42,597 bases of DNA from Pirellulaceae bacterium (GTDB lineage: Bacteria; Planctomycetota; Planctomycetia; Pirellulales; Pirellulaceae). How positions within the stretch are numbered: position 1 is the first letter of the stretch; each line of letters starts with the position of its first letter. Below the pieces are notes generated by a model. That model saw nothing but the letters and a program-made list of their open reading frames with translations, was not told the DNA's origin and did not search any database. The DNA lies in contig JADHUC010000065.1 in the NCBI GenBank assembly GCA_016784735.1, forward strand, positions 1-42,597, read 5' to 3'. Shown here piece after piece: positions 8,501 to 16,394 of the stretch. The translations under genes were made by a program, and so were the position numbers.

Positions 8501-11500
8501 CGGCTCGCTGTCAAACCAGATGCCTCCGCCGCGGAACGTGGTGTTGTTGAAGACGTGGCCGCGGTCCGAACCGCGGAACGTGACGAAGCTCCCCTTGTCG
8601 GTGGCGAAAAGGTTGTTGCGGACGATCAGATTCTCCGAGACTTCGACGTCCACGCCTCCCCGGCCGGCAAACACGCAGTTCTGCACCACGTTGTTGAAAC
8701 AATATTGATCCCACCAGGGCCCCATGACGCCACCCATGGCCGATAGGAAATAGCTGTTCTCCCAGATGTGGTGATTGGCGAAGGGGATGTTCTTGGTGGG
8801 GCTGTCGTTGTAGTCGAACAGAAAGGAGTTACTCACGTCGAAAGTACAATGATCCACATGCAGTTCGGGGCGCTGGATGCGGTCCGCTGTGTGACGCACA
8901 TTGCCGGAAATCTCGCCTCCCAACCCCATCTCACTGTTGCACCAACGAAACAGACAGTCGCGGACGATGCTGCCGGGCGCGGCGGCAAAGGGTCTGCCCG
9001 TGTTGAACCCGGCATAGACGTCCTCGATCACCTCGGCCGTCACTCCCAGCCCCGTACCCCAGCCATATTGCTTCTGGTGCCCGTAGCTGTTGCCACCCAC
9101 GACATATACGCCTCGCAGCAGATGAATCGGGTCCGAGCGGCCGCCACTGAACGCGAGGACTTCAGGCCGCTCGCCGTGCGGGCCGCAGACATGAAGGCTG
9201 TGATCGGCGGCATCGTAGCAGTACGTGCCCGGCAGCAGATCATTGCGATCGGCGACCTGTCGCAAGGTCACGGCAGATCGCTGTTCCGTCGTGCGGTCAG
9301 GCTTGTCGGCCGAAGCGATCAGAAACGCGTACCGCGATGGGAATCCGACGGGTGTGCTCGGCAGGACGAATCGCCGATCCGGCCCGATGTCTTTCGAGCG
9401 GACTTGGTGTTTGCGTGGCTGCGGCGACTCGGGCGATCCTTCGAAGTAATTGAATGTCAGTATCTTTTCAGTGATCTGACCGGTCGGGTCACCAACATCC
9501 AGGCGGACGTCGTCCAGCAGACGAAGTGTACGACCTTGGGCATCCGCAAGATCGGTCTCGAACCCCTGGCTCCAAACCACCGGGCCGTCGTGATACCACA
9601 GCGGCTTCGATCGGTCGCGGCCGAAATCCATTTCCGTCTGATAGACTTTGACCGCCGGCCAGTCGTCCCGTAGCAATCCGGCTTCCTCCCAATCGAGAAA
9701 GGTGGCGTTGTTCCCCGTGGGTCCGGCCACATAGTTCATCGAATTGCAGGCGGCTTCGATCGAATGCTTCCGCGGATCCGCTCCATGAGGCAACCAGGCG
9801 TACAAACAGTCGTCCACGACCGTAAACTTCCAGGGATCTTCCTGATCGGGATCTACGTCGGCGGGCATTCGCATTAGCAGTTGCGGAACGTTTTCGCCAA
9901 GAGGGATAAGAAACCCGAAGTCCCAGGCCGACCGTGCCGTCGCGGCGGTCGCTTCGGGCGTGCGTGCTGCGTCCATGGTTCGATAACGGCTCAACATGGC
10001 CACGCCCGGCGCATTGACTCCAGGCGAATGCTTCGCGTCAACCGCTTTACGCCAGATCGCTTCCACGCGGGCATTGAAAAACGTAACCCGCAATCCCGAA
10101 CGATTCGGATTCTCACCAAGTGCAAGCCGCACCTCGATGTAGTCTTGGTACGGGTTGTCCAGCGCGGCGGCAAGTGCGGCGTCGCCGGTTTGATACTGCC
10201 GTTGCAGCCAACCGCCGATGGCGAGCGACGGGCGCGCGATGCGGGCTTCGTGTCGCTGGAGAGGCTCCTGGCCGTCCGGCTGTGTCACTTCCCAGGCGGG
10301 AAGTGCGAAGGGACGTACCCACCAAACGGAATGCTCGTCGGCTTGCACTTGTCGCCAACCGTCTTTCAATACGCGTGTTTCCTGTTTTCCGAATCGCGAT
10401 ACGACGGCCGAATCGAGCCGCCAAAGCCGATCGCCGTTCGGATAGGAATGCTCAACGTGCCACAGGGTTTCGGGACGACGGACAAATTTCGAAACGAAAC
10501 CGACATCGCGTCCGTTGATACGATGCATCATCTCCGGCCGTGAATTTTGGCCATCCGGAATGCATGGGCTGTCCTTCAGCGAATCCATTCCCACGGACCC
10601 ACTGACTACGAAGTCACGGCGTCCCACCATGAACGAACCGGGGCGCAGGTGCGACAACTCACGTCCCCACGCACTGAACGTGCCAATCGGGAACTCTTCC
10701 AACCCGAGCACACCGCCCGCCAACTGCAGCGACACTCCGTCGGCTAAGACCTGCGGCGTGTCGCGGTCCAGCATCAAGAACCGAATGGGGCGAAACGGTT
10801 CCGTCAACTGATTGCGATTCCTGGCCAACGCGGTGTTGTCGGCCTCAGATCCGCCGATACGTGAATTTCCGTAGAAGTCCTGCATCCACGCGTTTGCACG
10901 GCAGTTGTAGCCGAGGAACGTGTGCCAATCGCGGATCCGATGCAGCCCGGCTTCGTCCACTCGCTCCCAGCGGTTCGGTTCGATGAACTCCGAGGGACTG
11001 AAGGCGGGGCGATGGCCGGGAAAGCCGCTAATCACGGACTCGGGGCCCAGCGAATAGCTGGTTTGCATGGCGGTGTGGCGATAGATCGAGTCTTTGACGT
11101 AGATCCGACTTCCCCACCGCGCGAACGCTATCGCTTTGGCCAGCGTCGCGAACGGGCTCTCCGATGTGCCCAGCCCTCGGTCGCGTCCGCGTTCGTCCAG
11201 CGGGACGTTGCCGTCCACGATCGTAGCCCGGCCCGTGTCGATATCCTCCCACCATTCGGCCGGCGCGGCGTACGGGCCAATGTCGGGATGGCGGACGTTG
11301 CGAGGTTGGCCGTCGATGTCCGTCGACACTTCGGCCGACAGGTCGCAACCGCGTCCCACCGCCGGACTCGTGAACCGCGGCCGGAAGTCCTCTTGCTGAA
11401 AGTCGCGGAACAAGTCTTCGTACGATCGCGCGTAGGTGTTGATCCCGGAGAACCGCTGAAGGATGTCCAGCGATTGCGAATGCTCGTCGAAGCGAGAAGA

Positions 11501-12550
11501 CCACCGGTCGTCGTCGAGTGACAGAATGACCTGCCCGGCAAAGCGAAGCCGAAGGCCAAATGGATTGCTCGCCGTCAGCTCGCTCAGATCGACACCCTGG
11601 GCAAAGGGCAAACCTCGCAATAGCTTGTCCTTGCCCGGATGGCGGAAGTAGACGTTGTGGTCGATCGTCACCTCACCACCATCCACACTGATTTCCACGT
11701 CGTTGTCGTCCAGCAGCGATGGGGAGTAGTTGTTGACCAGGATGTTATTGACGACCTTCGCGGACGTGCAGCCATCGAGGATCAAACCGCCGCCGTTGTC
11801 GTACACCAGGTTGTGATAAAAGCGAAGCGTTGTGCTGGGATTCGCGGTCAGAGCCGGACCGCGATTGTGCAACAACAGCGAGTTGGCGACGCGGGCTTCT
11901 CCCTTGACCCGTATTCCACCTTCACCACAGGCAAGCACTCGGATACCGTCCAGACGAATCTGCCCGTCCAGAAGGATTCCACACCCTTCACAGGCCGCGA
12001 CCTCGCCGCCGCGAATTTCGATCTCGCGACCGCGAATACGGACGCCTGTGCCCGCCCCGCCTGTCACCCGACAGTTGCGAATCCGCACGTTTTCGCCTTC
12101 GACGGCAAGGCAGGCTTCGTCCGAGTGGCCCTCGCCCGCTTTGGGTTTGATTGCCAAACCCTCCAGCACTAGATGGCGCGCGTCCTCGAATGCAATCCGT
12201 CCTCGAATCGTTGCGGCACCTGCCCGCGCCGTCCGTGCCTGGACAACGATGGGTCGCTCGGTAGTGCCATGAATGCCTTTCAGGTTGATGTCCCCAGCGA
12301 TGGGACCGGCAGCACCATCAATCGAGATGGTGGTCCCCGGTTCAACGCCTTTGGCAAATGCCGCTTCGAGAGAACCGAATGGTCGTTCCAAGGAGCCGTC
12401 CCCGCCTTGTTTGCCAGTCGCACTGACGTGAACGAGCGATGGTGTACTGACCTCCTGCGCTTTGCACCTCGATATCTCTGCGGGTCCAAGCCCGGGCAAT
12501 ACGCCCCCCAGCGTCGCGATAAGTAACATCCACCAAATTCCGGTTTTCAT
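5540..12550 (-). CDS. Giant secreted protein with three right-handed parallel beta-helix modules (DUF1565-like)
   Basis: A 2336-residue extracytoplasmic protein. ATG 12550 gives the signal peptide MKTGIWWMLLIATLGGVLPG and has GGAG nine bases upstream; the two upstream ATGs in frame lack that spacing. Three modules can be seen (numbering from 12550). Module 1 covers about 37-430, opening with HVSATGKQGGDGSLERPFGS and closing with DIGPYA. Module 2 covers about 440-1715, with GLGTSESPFATLAKA early and TLGAHQ at its end. Module 3 covers about 1725-2336, with YYVAPDGQDAPGRG early and DVGAWEHG at its end. Each opens with the G(D/S)(G/R)S-x-(R/S)PF motif typical of pectate-lyase-like helices and contains many N-N or G-rich turns. 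Such folds bind or cleave polysaccharides, but no catalytic residues were identified and the substrate is unknown. There is no PEP-CTERM or anchor, so it is probably secreted. The gene is divergent from 12785. Confidence 0.85.
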   Translation of the reverse strand: MKTGIWWMLLIATLGGVLPGLGPAEISRCKAQEVSTPSLVHVSATGKQGGDGSLERPFGSLEAAFAKGVEPGTTISIDGAAGPIAGDINLKGIHGTTERPIVVQARTARAGAATIRGRIAFEDARHLVLEGLAIKPKAGEGHSDEACLAVEGENVRIRNCRVTGGAGTGVRIRGREIEIRGGEVAACEGCGILLDGQIRLDGIRVLACGEGGIRVKGEARVANSLLLHNRGPALTANPSTTLRFYHNLVYDNGGGLILDGCTSAKVVNNILVNNYSPSLLDDNDVEISVDGGEVTIDHNVYFRHPGKDKLLRGLPFAQGVDLSELTASNPFGLRLRFAGQVILSLDDDRWSSRFDEHSQSLDILQRFSGINTYARSYEDLFRDFQQEDFRPRFTSPAVGRGCDLSAEVSTDIDGQPRNVRHPDIGPYAAPAEWWEDIDTGRATIVDGNVPLDERGRDRGLGTSESPFATLAKAIAFARWGSRIYVKDSIYRHTAMQTSYSLGPESVISGFPGHRPAFSPSEFIEPNRWERVDEAGLHRIRDWHTFLGYNCRANAWMQDFYGNSRIGGSEADNTALARNRNQLTEPFRPIRFLMLDRDTPQVLADGVSLQLAGGVLGLEEFPIGTFSAWGRELSHLRPGSFMVGRRDFVVSGSVGMDSLKDSPCIPDGQNSRPEMMHRINGRDVGFVSKFVRRPETLWHVEHSYPNGDRLWRLDSAVVSRFGKQETRVLKDGWRQVQADEHSVWWVRPFALPAWEVTQPDGQEPLQRHEARIARPSLAIGGWLQRQYQTGDAALAAALDNPYQDYIEVRLALGENPNRSGLRVTFFNARVEAIWRKAVDAKHSPGVNAPGVAMLSRYRTMDAARTPEATAATARSAWDFGFLIPLGENVPQLLMRMPADVDPDQEDPWKFTVVDDCLYAWLPHGADPRKHSIEAACNSMNYVAGPTGNNATFLDWEEAGLLRDDWPAVKVYQTEMDFGRDRSKPLWYHDGPVVWSQGFETDLADAQGRTLRLLDDVRLDVGDPTGQITEKILTFNYFEGSPESPQPRKHQVRSKDIGPDRRFVLPSTPVGFPSRYAFLIASADKPDRTTEQRSAVTLRQVADRNDLLPGTYCYDAADHSLHVCGPHGERPEVLAFSGGRSDPIHLLRGVYVVGGNSYGHQKQYGWGTGLGVTAEVIEDVYAGFNTGRPFAAAPGSIVRDCLFRWCNSEMGLGGEISGNVRHTADRIQRPELHVDHCTFDVSNSFLFDYNDSPTKNIPFANHHIWENSYFLSAMGGVMGPWWDQYCFNNVVQNCVFAGRGGVDVEVSENLIVRNNLFATDKGSFVTFRGSDRGHVFNNTTFRGGGIWFDSEPQRTNIPGQGQPTYGPSFPVQAQGPIPWLWFGQLDEGQLRITQTKQVRRDMVYTLTVLRPGRLSLPHRFLSKTELEILEPVHAGDAFEVRYRDASGRRQIALTVTAQMLSAGRPRFRLPTAPTDPRVFVGRAGDQPPLVRVTASQGDIQPYETELVPGAAIPASRAMGLGFRVRTGHFPDLRKGDQFETVLHSRSVYHLASVNNVFLDLRSHQASDIVGNPHHGNDYLLQSEHEDASHSTIDYNCYWKDLHAVPGPLSALIHWGKQIVWSTTSSPEGISLREFSNKTGYEKHGMTPASYFHLVANPLRFDFRPLPDSPLLGAGRVVDTQVGDFLFDPDQRNGNQRFTYKGNALDITGQARGDRPTLGAHQNPLPGAQTYYVAPDGQDAPGRGDRSKPFATFAHGLAQMRPGDLLVLLPGTYTERLIVHRSGTPRDFLHIVAQNPPYETPEKFPHGGSSIIEASGLGDQPAVLLDDCAHVRVAGLRVHNWQAQAAVELRNTRDCVVEYLFVDGSSAVGLRATGRENTIYECQVTGGKCGFELAGSLTDVRWSASYDNPIGFRTVGPVAGLHLLQNRHHGCTRCGFDISGPASDIVLDGNWVDTAEGNDACAFRVAGERVMLVNNMADRPAQGMEVTGGSDVRVFHNSVFRASTDGLSLGEHVQSALVLNNMLQAEKEHVVVRSPAAPGPLWIDYGVYSRSSLPFDFRARRGEATAGNLTDWQRSVGFDGNSRIAPLIYQKGRDPNGRWRVREWAISVSNITPHYNVGPLGANADPHREGGTYILDVPQNWKPYGEAVRGVYFFGVEPTAHALAARAYWYTARVDYRRRDGSRAQVDLHRVNLPPQRMPLGSFYQNPRGLGVYVRLPQDAQDPCPIGQRVQLPPEEAVEYFVSRTAAGAAEPYRGKLVTESMAAALREKGLDQVEVVANLLSCALGSPTLEMACPILGICRDADGKPRPSVPGGLITFGSHRSPGRFDVGAWEHGHYVP

Positions 12551-12784
12551 CGGGTCCATCTCCAGGTGTTTGTGTTTAGACCGGCCGGTCATCTCACTCG
12601 TTGAGCTGAGTCTCCACTATAATACTGTTGACAACGCAAGGACATCGGATCGCCGCGGTTCCCCGCTGCGGCACGAATGACGGCCCCAATTGGCCGATGA
12701 GGCGGCGCGTCACCGCGAGGTTTGCCGGGAGGATCCCGACAGACGGAGCTTGCACGGGCAACTTGAAGGAAAGGATCGCAGACG
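12551..12784. promoter_or_regulatory. Divergent intergenic region between the beta-helix and FG-GAP genes
   Basis: These 234 bases must hold the promoters of both divergent genes. A consensus TATAAT occurs on the plus strand near 12616 and a TTGACA near 12625, but their order and spacing do not make a standard sigma-70 promoter on either strand. No specific promoter is therefore called. Confidence 0.3.
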
Positions 12785-14149
12785 ATGTGGATTCGCTTGG
12801 CATTGATAGCGTCGATTTCGCTGACCGCCCAATTGACCTTTGCTCAGACGACCGGCAGCGGTGGGCCGCCCACCTGTCACCTCGTCAGCAGCATCGACGT
12901 GAAGGACTTCGGCGCGGAGACGTTGAGGATCGGCGACCTGAACGGCGACGGTGCACCGGATTTGCTGTTGGTGCAGAGTGTGTACGGGACCCGCGAAATT
13001 ACTTGCCTGACGGCCATGAACATCTTTGGCGAGGTCTTCTGGCAAACAGGGAAGCCGTCGGCCGAGAACGGCCGAATCTACAGCGACCTGCCTGTCCAGG
13101 TCTACGACTGGGACGCCGACGGCCGAAACGAGGTGCTCTACGTCCGCCAAGCCCGCTATGCCGAGCCGCCCTATCGCGGCGGAGTGCGGGAAAGGGCCAG
13201 CCGTTATGAAGGCAGCGCCACCATGGTCATTCTGGATGGGAGCACGGGCAAGGAGGAGGGCACGCTGGCCTTGCCGGCTGCTGCCGACGACTGTTTCCTG
13301 TTCGCTGATCTGACGGGCCGTGGCCGGCGAGAGGACTTGGTGGTCAAAGATCGCTACTGGAACATGTGGGGTGTGGATCACGGCGGGAGCGTGCTTTGGC
13401 ACTGGTCGGGCTCCCCAGGGCATTTCCCCGCAGTGGCCGACGTCGACGCCGACGGCAAAGAAGAGGTTTTTGTTGGTTTCGCCCTGATCGACGACGACGG
13501 CCGCGTGATCTTTGAAAAGGACGCCCAAGGGACGCATCAGGACGCCTGCTACATCGTGCGGCCGGCCGACGGCAAGTGGCGACTCTTATTCGGAAATGGC
13601 GGCATCCATTGCCTGACTTCCGACGGCAGCCGACTATGGCACCATCCCCTCGGCGAAGCGCAGCACGTGGTGGCCGGCCGGTTCCGAACGGATTCGGAGA
13701 TGCAGTTCGCCGTCGTGGACCGCACTCCGATTCCGACCCACCGCAGGGACAGCAACGCCTGGGCGATCCTTTACCTTTACGATCTCGACGGCCGGGAGAT
13801 CTGGCGCCGGCGGCAAGAGAAGGGCGCATGGTGCATCGCCACGCTCAGGATCAACTGGTTCGGGCAGGACAAGGCCCACGGCGTGTTCGTCTATGGCCAC
13901 GGTGCCGGCCGCCCGGCCGTCATCTACGACGGCGACGGCGGGATCGTCGAGACTTTCCCGATGGCTTACTCGCCCGATGTGGCCCCGGCCGATCGCCCTG
14001 ACGCCTTCTACGCGTTTGCGGCGGACGTGTGGGGCGACTCGCGCGACGAGGCGATCCTGTTCAACGGCCGCGGGTTGTGCATCTACGCGAACGCCCGCCC
14101 CGCGGCAATCCCGACCTTGTACAACGAGACTCTCTATCCGGGCATGTGA
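12785..14149 (+). CDS. Secreted FG-GAP/VCBS beta-propeller protein, rhamnogalacturonan-lyase-like
   Basis: A 454-residue protein with an N-terminal signal peptide ending near LTAQLTFAQ. Calcium-loop repeats of the FG-GAP type are visible: DLNGDGAPDLLLV (about 56-68), DWDADGRNEVLYV (about 114-126) and DVDADGKEEVFVG (about 219-231). These fit a seven- or eight-bladed propeller. The C-terminal YNETLYPGM resembles the end of family PL11-type rhamnogalacturonan lyases and their planctomycete relatives, so pectin binding or cleavage is plausible. Catalytic residues could not be assigned, so the lyase activity is inference. A purine-rich site (AAGGAAAGG) lies upstream of ATG 12785. The next coding sequence is a reverse-strand fragment ending 8 bp away. 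Confidence 0.75.
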   Translation: MWIRLALIASISLTAQLTFAQTTGSGGPPTCHLVSSIDVKDFGAETLRIGDLNGDGAPDLLLVQSVYGTREITCLTAMNIFGEVFWQTGKPSAENGRIYSDLPVQVYDWDADGRNEVLYVRQARYAEPPYRGGVRERASRYEGSATMVILDGSTGKEEGTLALPAAADDCFLFADLTGRGRREDLVVKDRYWNMWGVDHGGSVLWHWSGSPGHFPAVADVDADGKEEVFVGFALIDDDGRVIFEKDAQGTHQDACYIVRPADGKWRLLFGNGGIHCLTSDGSRLWHHPLGEAQHVVAGRFRTDSEMQFAVVDRTPIPTHRRDSNAWAILYLYDLDGREIWRRRQEKGAWCIATLRINWFGQDKAHGVFVYGHGAGRPAVIYDGDGGIVETFPMAYSPDVAPADRPDAFYAFAADVWGDSRDEAILFNGRGLCIYANARPAAIPTLYNETLYPGM

Positions 14150-14156
14150 CGTCCGG

Positions 14157-14288
14157 TCAACTTGTACACGCCCTTTCCAGTCGTCCGTCCGAAAGGACGT
14201 TCGTCTCGATGTCCACGTCGAAGGTAATCTCATGCACCAATCGACCATCGGATACATAGGACTTGGCTTCGCTCAAAATGTCAGTCGC
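14157..14288 (-). pseudogene. C-terminal fragment of an unknown protein
   Basis: The reverse frame ending at 14157 contains a protein-like stretch, SDGRLVHEITFDVDIETN, followed by a stop. Its upstream part runs into the promoter-like DNA of the plus-strand stub at 14344 and then into unrelated sequence, so it has no proper start. I do not recognise the family. It looks like the end of a secreted or beta-rich protein left by rearrangement, but it could be chance. Confidence 0.3.
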
Positions 14289-14318
14289 TTGACAAAAACG
14301 ATCGCTTCGCAGGATACT
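14289..14318 (+). promoter_or_regulatory. Candidate sigma-70 promoter for the stub at 14344
   Basis: TTGACA at 14289-14294 and GATACT at 14313-14318 are 18 bases apart. They are followed by a strong GGAGG ribosome-binding site (14331-14335) eight bases before ATG 14344. The -35 box is a perfect match and the -10 box matches 4 of 6. Confidence 0.4.
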
Positions 14319-14343
14319 CCGGCATACTCTGGAGGAACAATCC

Positions 14344-14520
14344 ATGGCGCTAAAGCTCAGGTTCCAGTCCGTGTTCCTACTGGTGCTGGCTGCCACGTCG
14401 GCTGGTGCTGGGGCCGTTGAGGTCGAGACGAGATTGACCTCCATGCCTGGAAGAACGCAGAATTCATCAGGAATAGAGACGCTGCTGCTCAACCGCGTGG
14501 CAAACGAACATCGCATGTGA
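14344..14520 (+). pseudogene. Signal-peptide stub of a secreted protein, joined to antisense PHP sequence
   Basis: ATG 14344 has a strong GGAGG eight bases upstream and starts MALKLRFQSVFLLVLAATSA, a textbook signal peptide. After about residue 28 (EVE) the plus-strand reading enters DNA that codes on the other strand for the PHP fragment ending at 14430, and it stops at 14518. The real body of the gene is missing. The junction lies at about 14425-14432. What the original protein was cannot be told from the signal sequence. Confidence 0.6.
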
Positions 14521-14738
14521 TCCGTGATGCCAGCCATGTCGAGATGAGGTTTCAATTCGGAGCAGAACTCTATCAGTCCAGAATCCCCATCGAACCGGGA
14601 CCGCTGATTGCGTGCTGCGTCTGGAGCACCCCTGGCCCAGTCATGGCTATCCGGTGAATGAATGTGAAGAGCCACTCGCCGAAACCGGGCGGTTCTCTTG
14701 CGCAGAAGATCGAAGTTGGCCAGTAGCGAGTCATACAT
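14430..14738 (-). pseudogene. N-terminal part of a PHP-domain protein (truncated)
   Basis: From ATG 14738 (upstream GGGAG at good spacing) the product reads MYDSLLANFDLLRKRTARF, then VALHIHSPDSHDW (the first PHP metal motif), MAGITDHM (second motif, TDH) and VLPGMEVNL (third, the glutamate strand). This is about the first 100 residues of a PHP phosphoesterase, of the kind that carries a PHP head on a larger protein. After Leu at 14430 the family similarity stops, because the plus-strand signal-peptide gene begins in antisense. The C-terminal metal ligands are absent, so it cannot be a working enzyme. Confidence 0.65.
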
Positions 14739-15420
14739 TGGTGCTCTCCCTGACATACTGTTGCCCGTAAGACTCATCATATTACAGCTTCCATCCTTGT
14801 GGAGCCATCCAGCAAATGATGAGCGACCGCCTTGCTGTCCGACCCGAACCGAGTCAGCCTGATTCCAGACTCGTCGTAGACGTCGATGAGTTATTTGACT
14901 CTGCTCGCGATTTGTTCTTGTTTCACGTGAGATCAATCGCGTTGGCGTCGTGGAACGGACCATGAACATTCAAGATGGACTGTTGTATGCATGCGGCCAA
15001 CACACGCGTTTGCTACCTTGGCTTATATATTCCATAACCAAATGCAGACGCCTCGATGTGCTGAAGTATCTTGTGGTGGGAGGTTGTTCGTCTGGTGCCG
15101 ATGGCTGTTGCCTCTTCGTTTGGTTTCGCTGGCCAGCGGCAGGAGGAAGCCGCGAAGCCGGGTGGTCGTATAGTCTGGCGTTTTGCATCGTAGCCCGAGG
15201 CGTGAGCGAGGACCGAACGCTTTGCCTCCCTAACGCTTCGGGTTACGATGTGTTCGCCGCAGATATTTGGCTTTCCCAAACTGTACCATTACCCGATGCC
15301 GCTTGCCCCGGCCCCGGGAGTGGAAGACAATGATCCGCGTGACGTTCTGTTCGCTACTGTGGTCGGCATCCCTGCGGCAATTCGGGCGTACGACCTTATC
15401 ACCTTGTGAAGGAGCCAGGC
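14739..15420. other. Intergenic stretch with one palindromic repeat
   Basis: No intact gene is seen. It holds the palindrome at 15186-15250 and, at 15330, an ATG after GGGAGTGGAAG that opens a short signal-like reading MIRVTFCSLLWSAS. That reading continues out of frame through the DUF1080 gene, so it may be another stub or chance. The DUF1080 ribosome-binding site AAGGAG is at 15409-15414. Confidence 0.4.
15186..15250. repeat. REP-like palindrome with CGTAGCCCGAGGCGTGAGCGAGG theme
   Basis: Left arm 15186-15211 and right arm 15225-15250 are reverse complements at 22 of 26 positions with a 13-base loop. The arm sequence, TAGCCCGA(A/G)GCGT-AGCGAGG, is of a type scattered through intergenic DNA of planctomycete genomes. 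Confidence 0.65.
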
Positions 15421-16146
15421 ATGCGATCTTTCCCTTTGTTTCTCAGTGGTTTCTCCGTTGCTCTTCTGTTGGCGGCGAACTCGGTTCGGGCCGACGAGCC
15501 CGACGACGGATTTGTGACTATCTTTGACGGTAAGACACTCGATGGCTGGCACGTCAGTAGCCAAACGGGCCACGGAAGCGGTGGCCGGTGGGTGGTCGAG
15601 GACGGTGCTATCGTCGGTAGCCAGGACAAGCCGGGTAACGGTGGCATCATCATCACCGACAAGAACTTCGGCGACTTCGAGGTGATCGTGGAGATGAAGA
15701 ACGACTACGGTCCCGACAGCGGCTTGTTCCTGCGTAGTACCGAACGCGGCCAGGCCTACCAAGCGCTGATTGACTACCACGGCGGCGGGAGCCTGATGGG
15801 TATTTACGGCGAAGGCCTCTCGGGCGGCATCCACGTGCGTAACTTCGACCTCGGCAGCAAACCGAGCGAAATCCGGCCGCACGACTGCGACTTCCCGCTG
15901 CCCGTGTCGCCGGAGGATTGGCCCGACTTCTGGAAACATGGCCAGTGGAACGAGTTTCGCGCGAAAATTGTCGGCAACCCGCCCACGATTACCACCTGGA
16001 TCAACGGCAAGAAGTTCATGGAATGGACCGACAAAGAGAAGCGTCATCCGGACAAAGGCGGTATCGCATTGCAGGTCCACGGCGGCGGCGATTTCACCAG
16101 ACAATTCGTACGCTATCGCAAGATCCGCGTGAAAGAACTCGACTGA
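15421..16146 (+). CDS. Secreted DUF1080 protein (3-keto-disaccharide hydrolase family)
   Basis: A 241-residue protein beginning MRSFPLFLSGFSVALLLAAN, a signal peptide with probable cleavage near RADEP, so it acts outside the cytoplasm. The DUF1080 core begins FVTIFDGKTLDGWHV, continues with IIITDKNFGDFEVIVEMK and SGLFLRSTERGQAYQALIDY, and ends with the strand IALQVHGGGDFTRQFVRYR. The family has a concanavalin-like sandwich fold and includes hydrolases of 3-keto-glycosides; many copies occur in planctomycetes. ATG 15421 is preferred over an in-frame ATG 15 bases upstream, because AAGGAG lies six bases before it. It is followed on the same strand by a sugar isomerase-like gene at 16395, a common pairing for this family. 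Confidence 0.9.
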   Translation: MRSFPLFLSGFSVALLLAANSVRADEPDDGFVTIFDGKTLDGWHVSSQTGHGSGGRWVVEDGAIVGSQDKPGNGGIIITDKNFGDFEVIVEMKNDYGPDSGLFLRSTERGQAYQALIDYHGGGSLMGIYGEGLSGGIHVRNFDLGSKPSEIRPHDCDFPLPVSPEDWPDFWKHGQWNEFRAKIVGNPPTITTWINGKKFMEWTDKEKRHPDKGGIALQVHGGGDFTRQFVRYRKIRVKELD

Positions 16147-16205
16147 GACGGGTCATCGAGATCAACTGCCAACGGTAACCGAACAGAACGCAAAGGGCGG
16201 ATACA

Positions 16206-16343
16206 GTGAGCAAGATGTTGCGACTGCCGTTGACCGACGCGATACTGCAGGTTTACGTTCCAAACGCAGACAGCGCGAACCCCGTGCCGCTGGTCGGCTT
16301 CGACCTGCGAGAGCCCTCGCATACCAGCGACATTCCGCCGTGA
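16206..16343 (+). CDS. Possible small ORF, 45 residues, unrecognised
   Basis: GTG 16206 to TGA 16341 reads VSKMLRLPLTDAILQVYVPN and continues to DIPP. It lies between the DUF1080 and isomerase genes and has a weak GGGCGG upstream. It could be a small peptide, or the end of a lost gene, or chance. No family is recognised. Confidence 0.2.
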   Translation: MSKMLRLPLTDAILQVYVPNADSANPVPLVGFDLREPSHTSDIPP

Positions 16344-16394
16344 TGCCGAACGCCGCAACCTACTCGACCAAACCATTAGCACAGGAGCAACCGC

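Noticed and set aside
8768..9673. 301-codon plus-strand frame inside the giant gene
   Set aside because: Long antisense frames are expected in GC-rich genes; the reverse strand carries the signal peptide, ribosome-binding site and module motifs.
15289..16104. 271-codon reverse frame over the DUF1080 gene
   Set aside because: The plus strand has a signal peptide, SD site and full family motifs; the reverse reading is a shadow.
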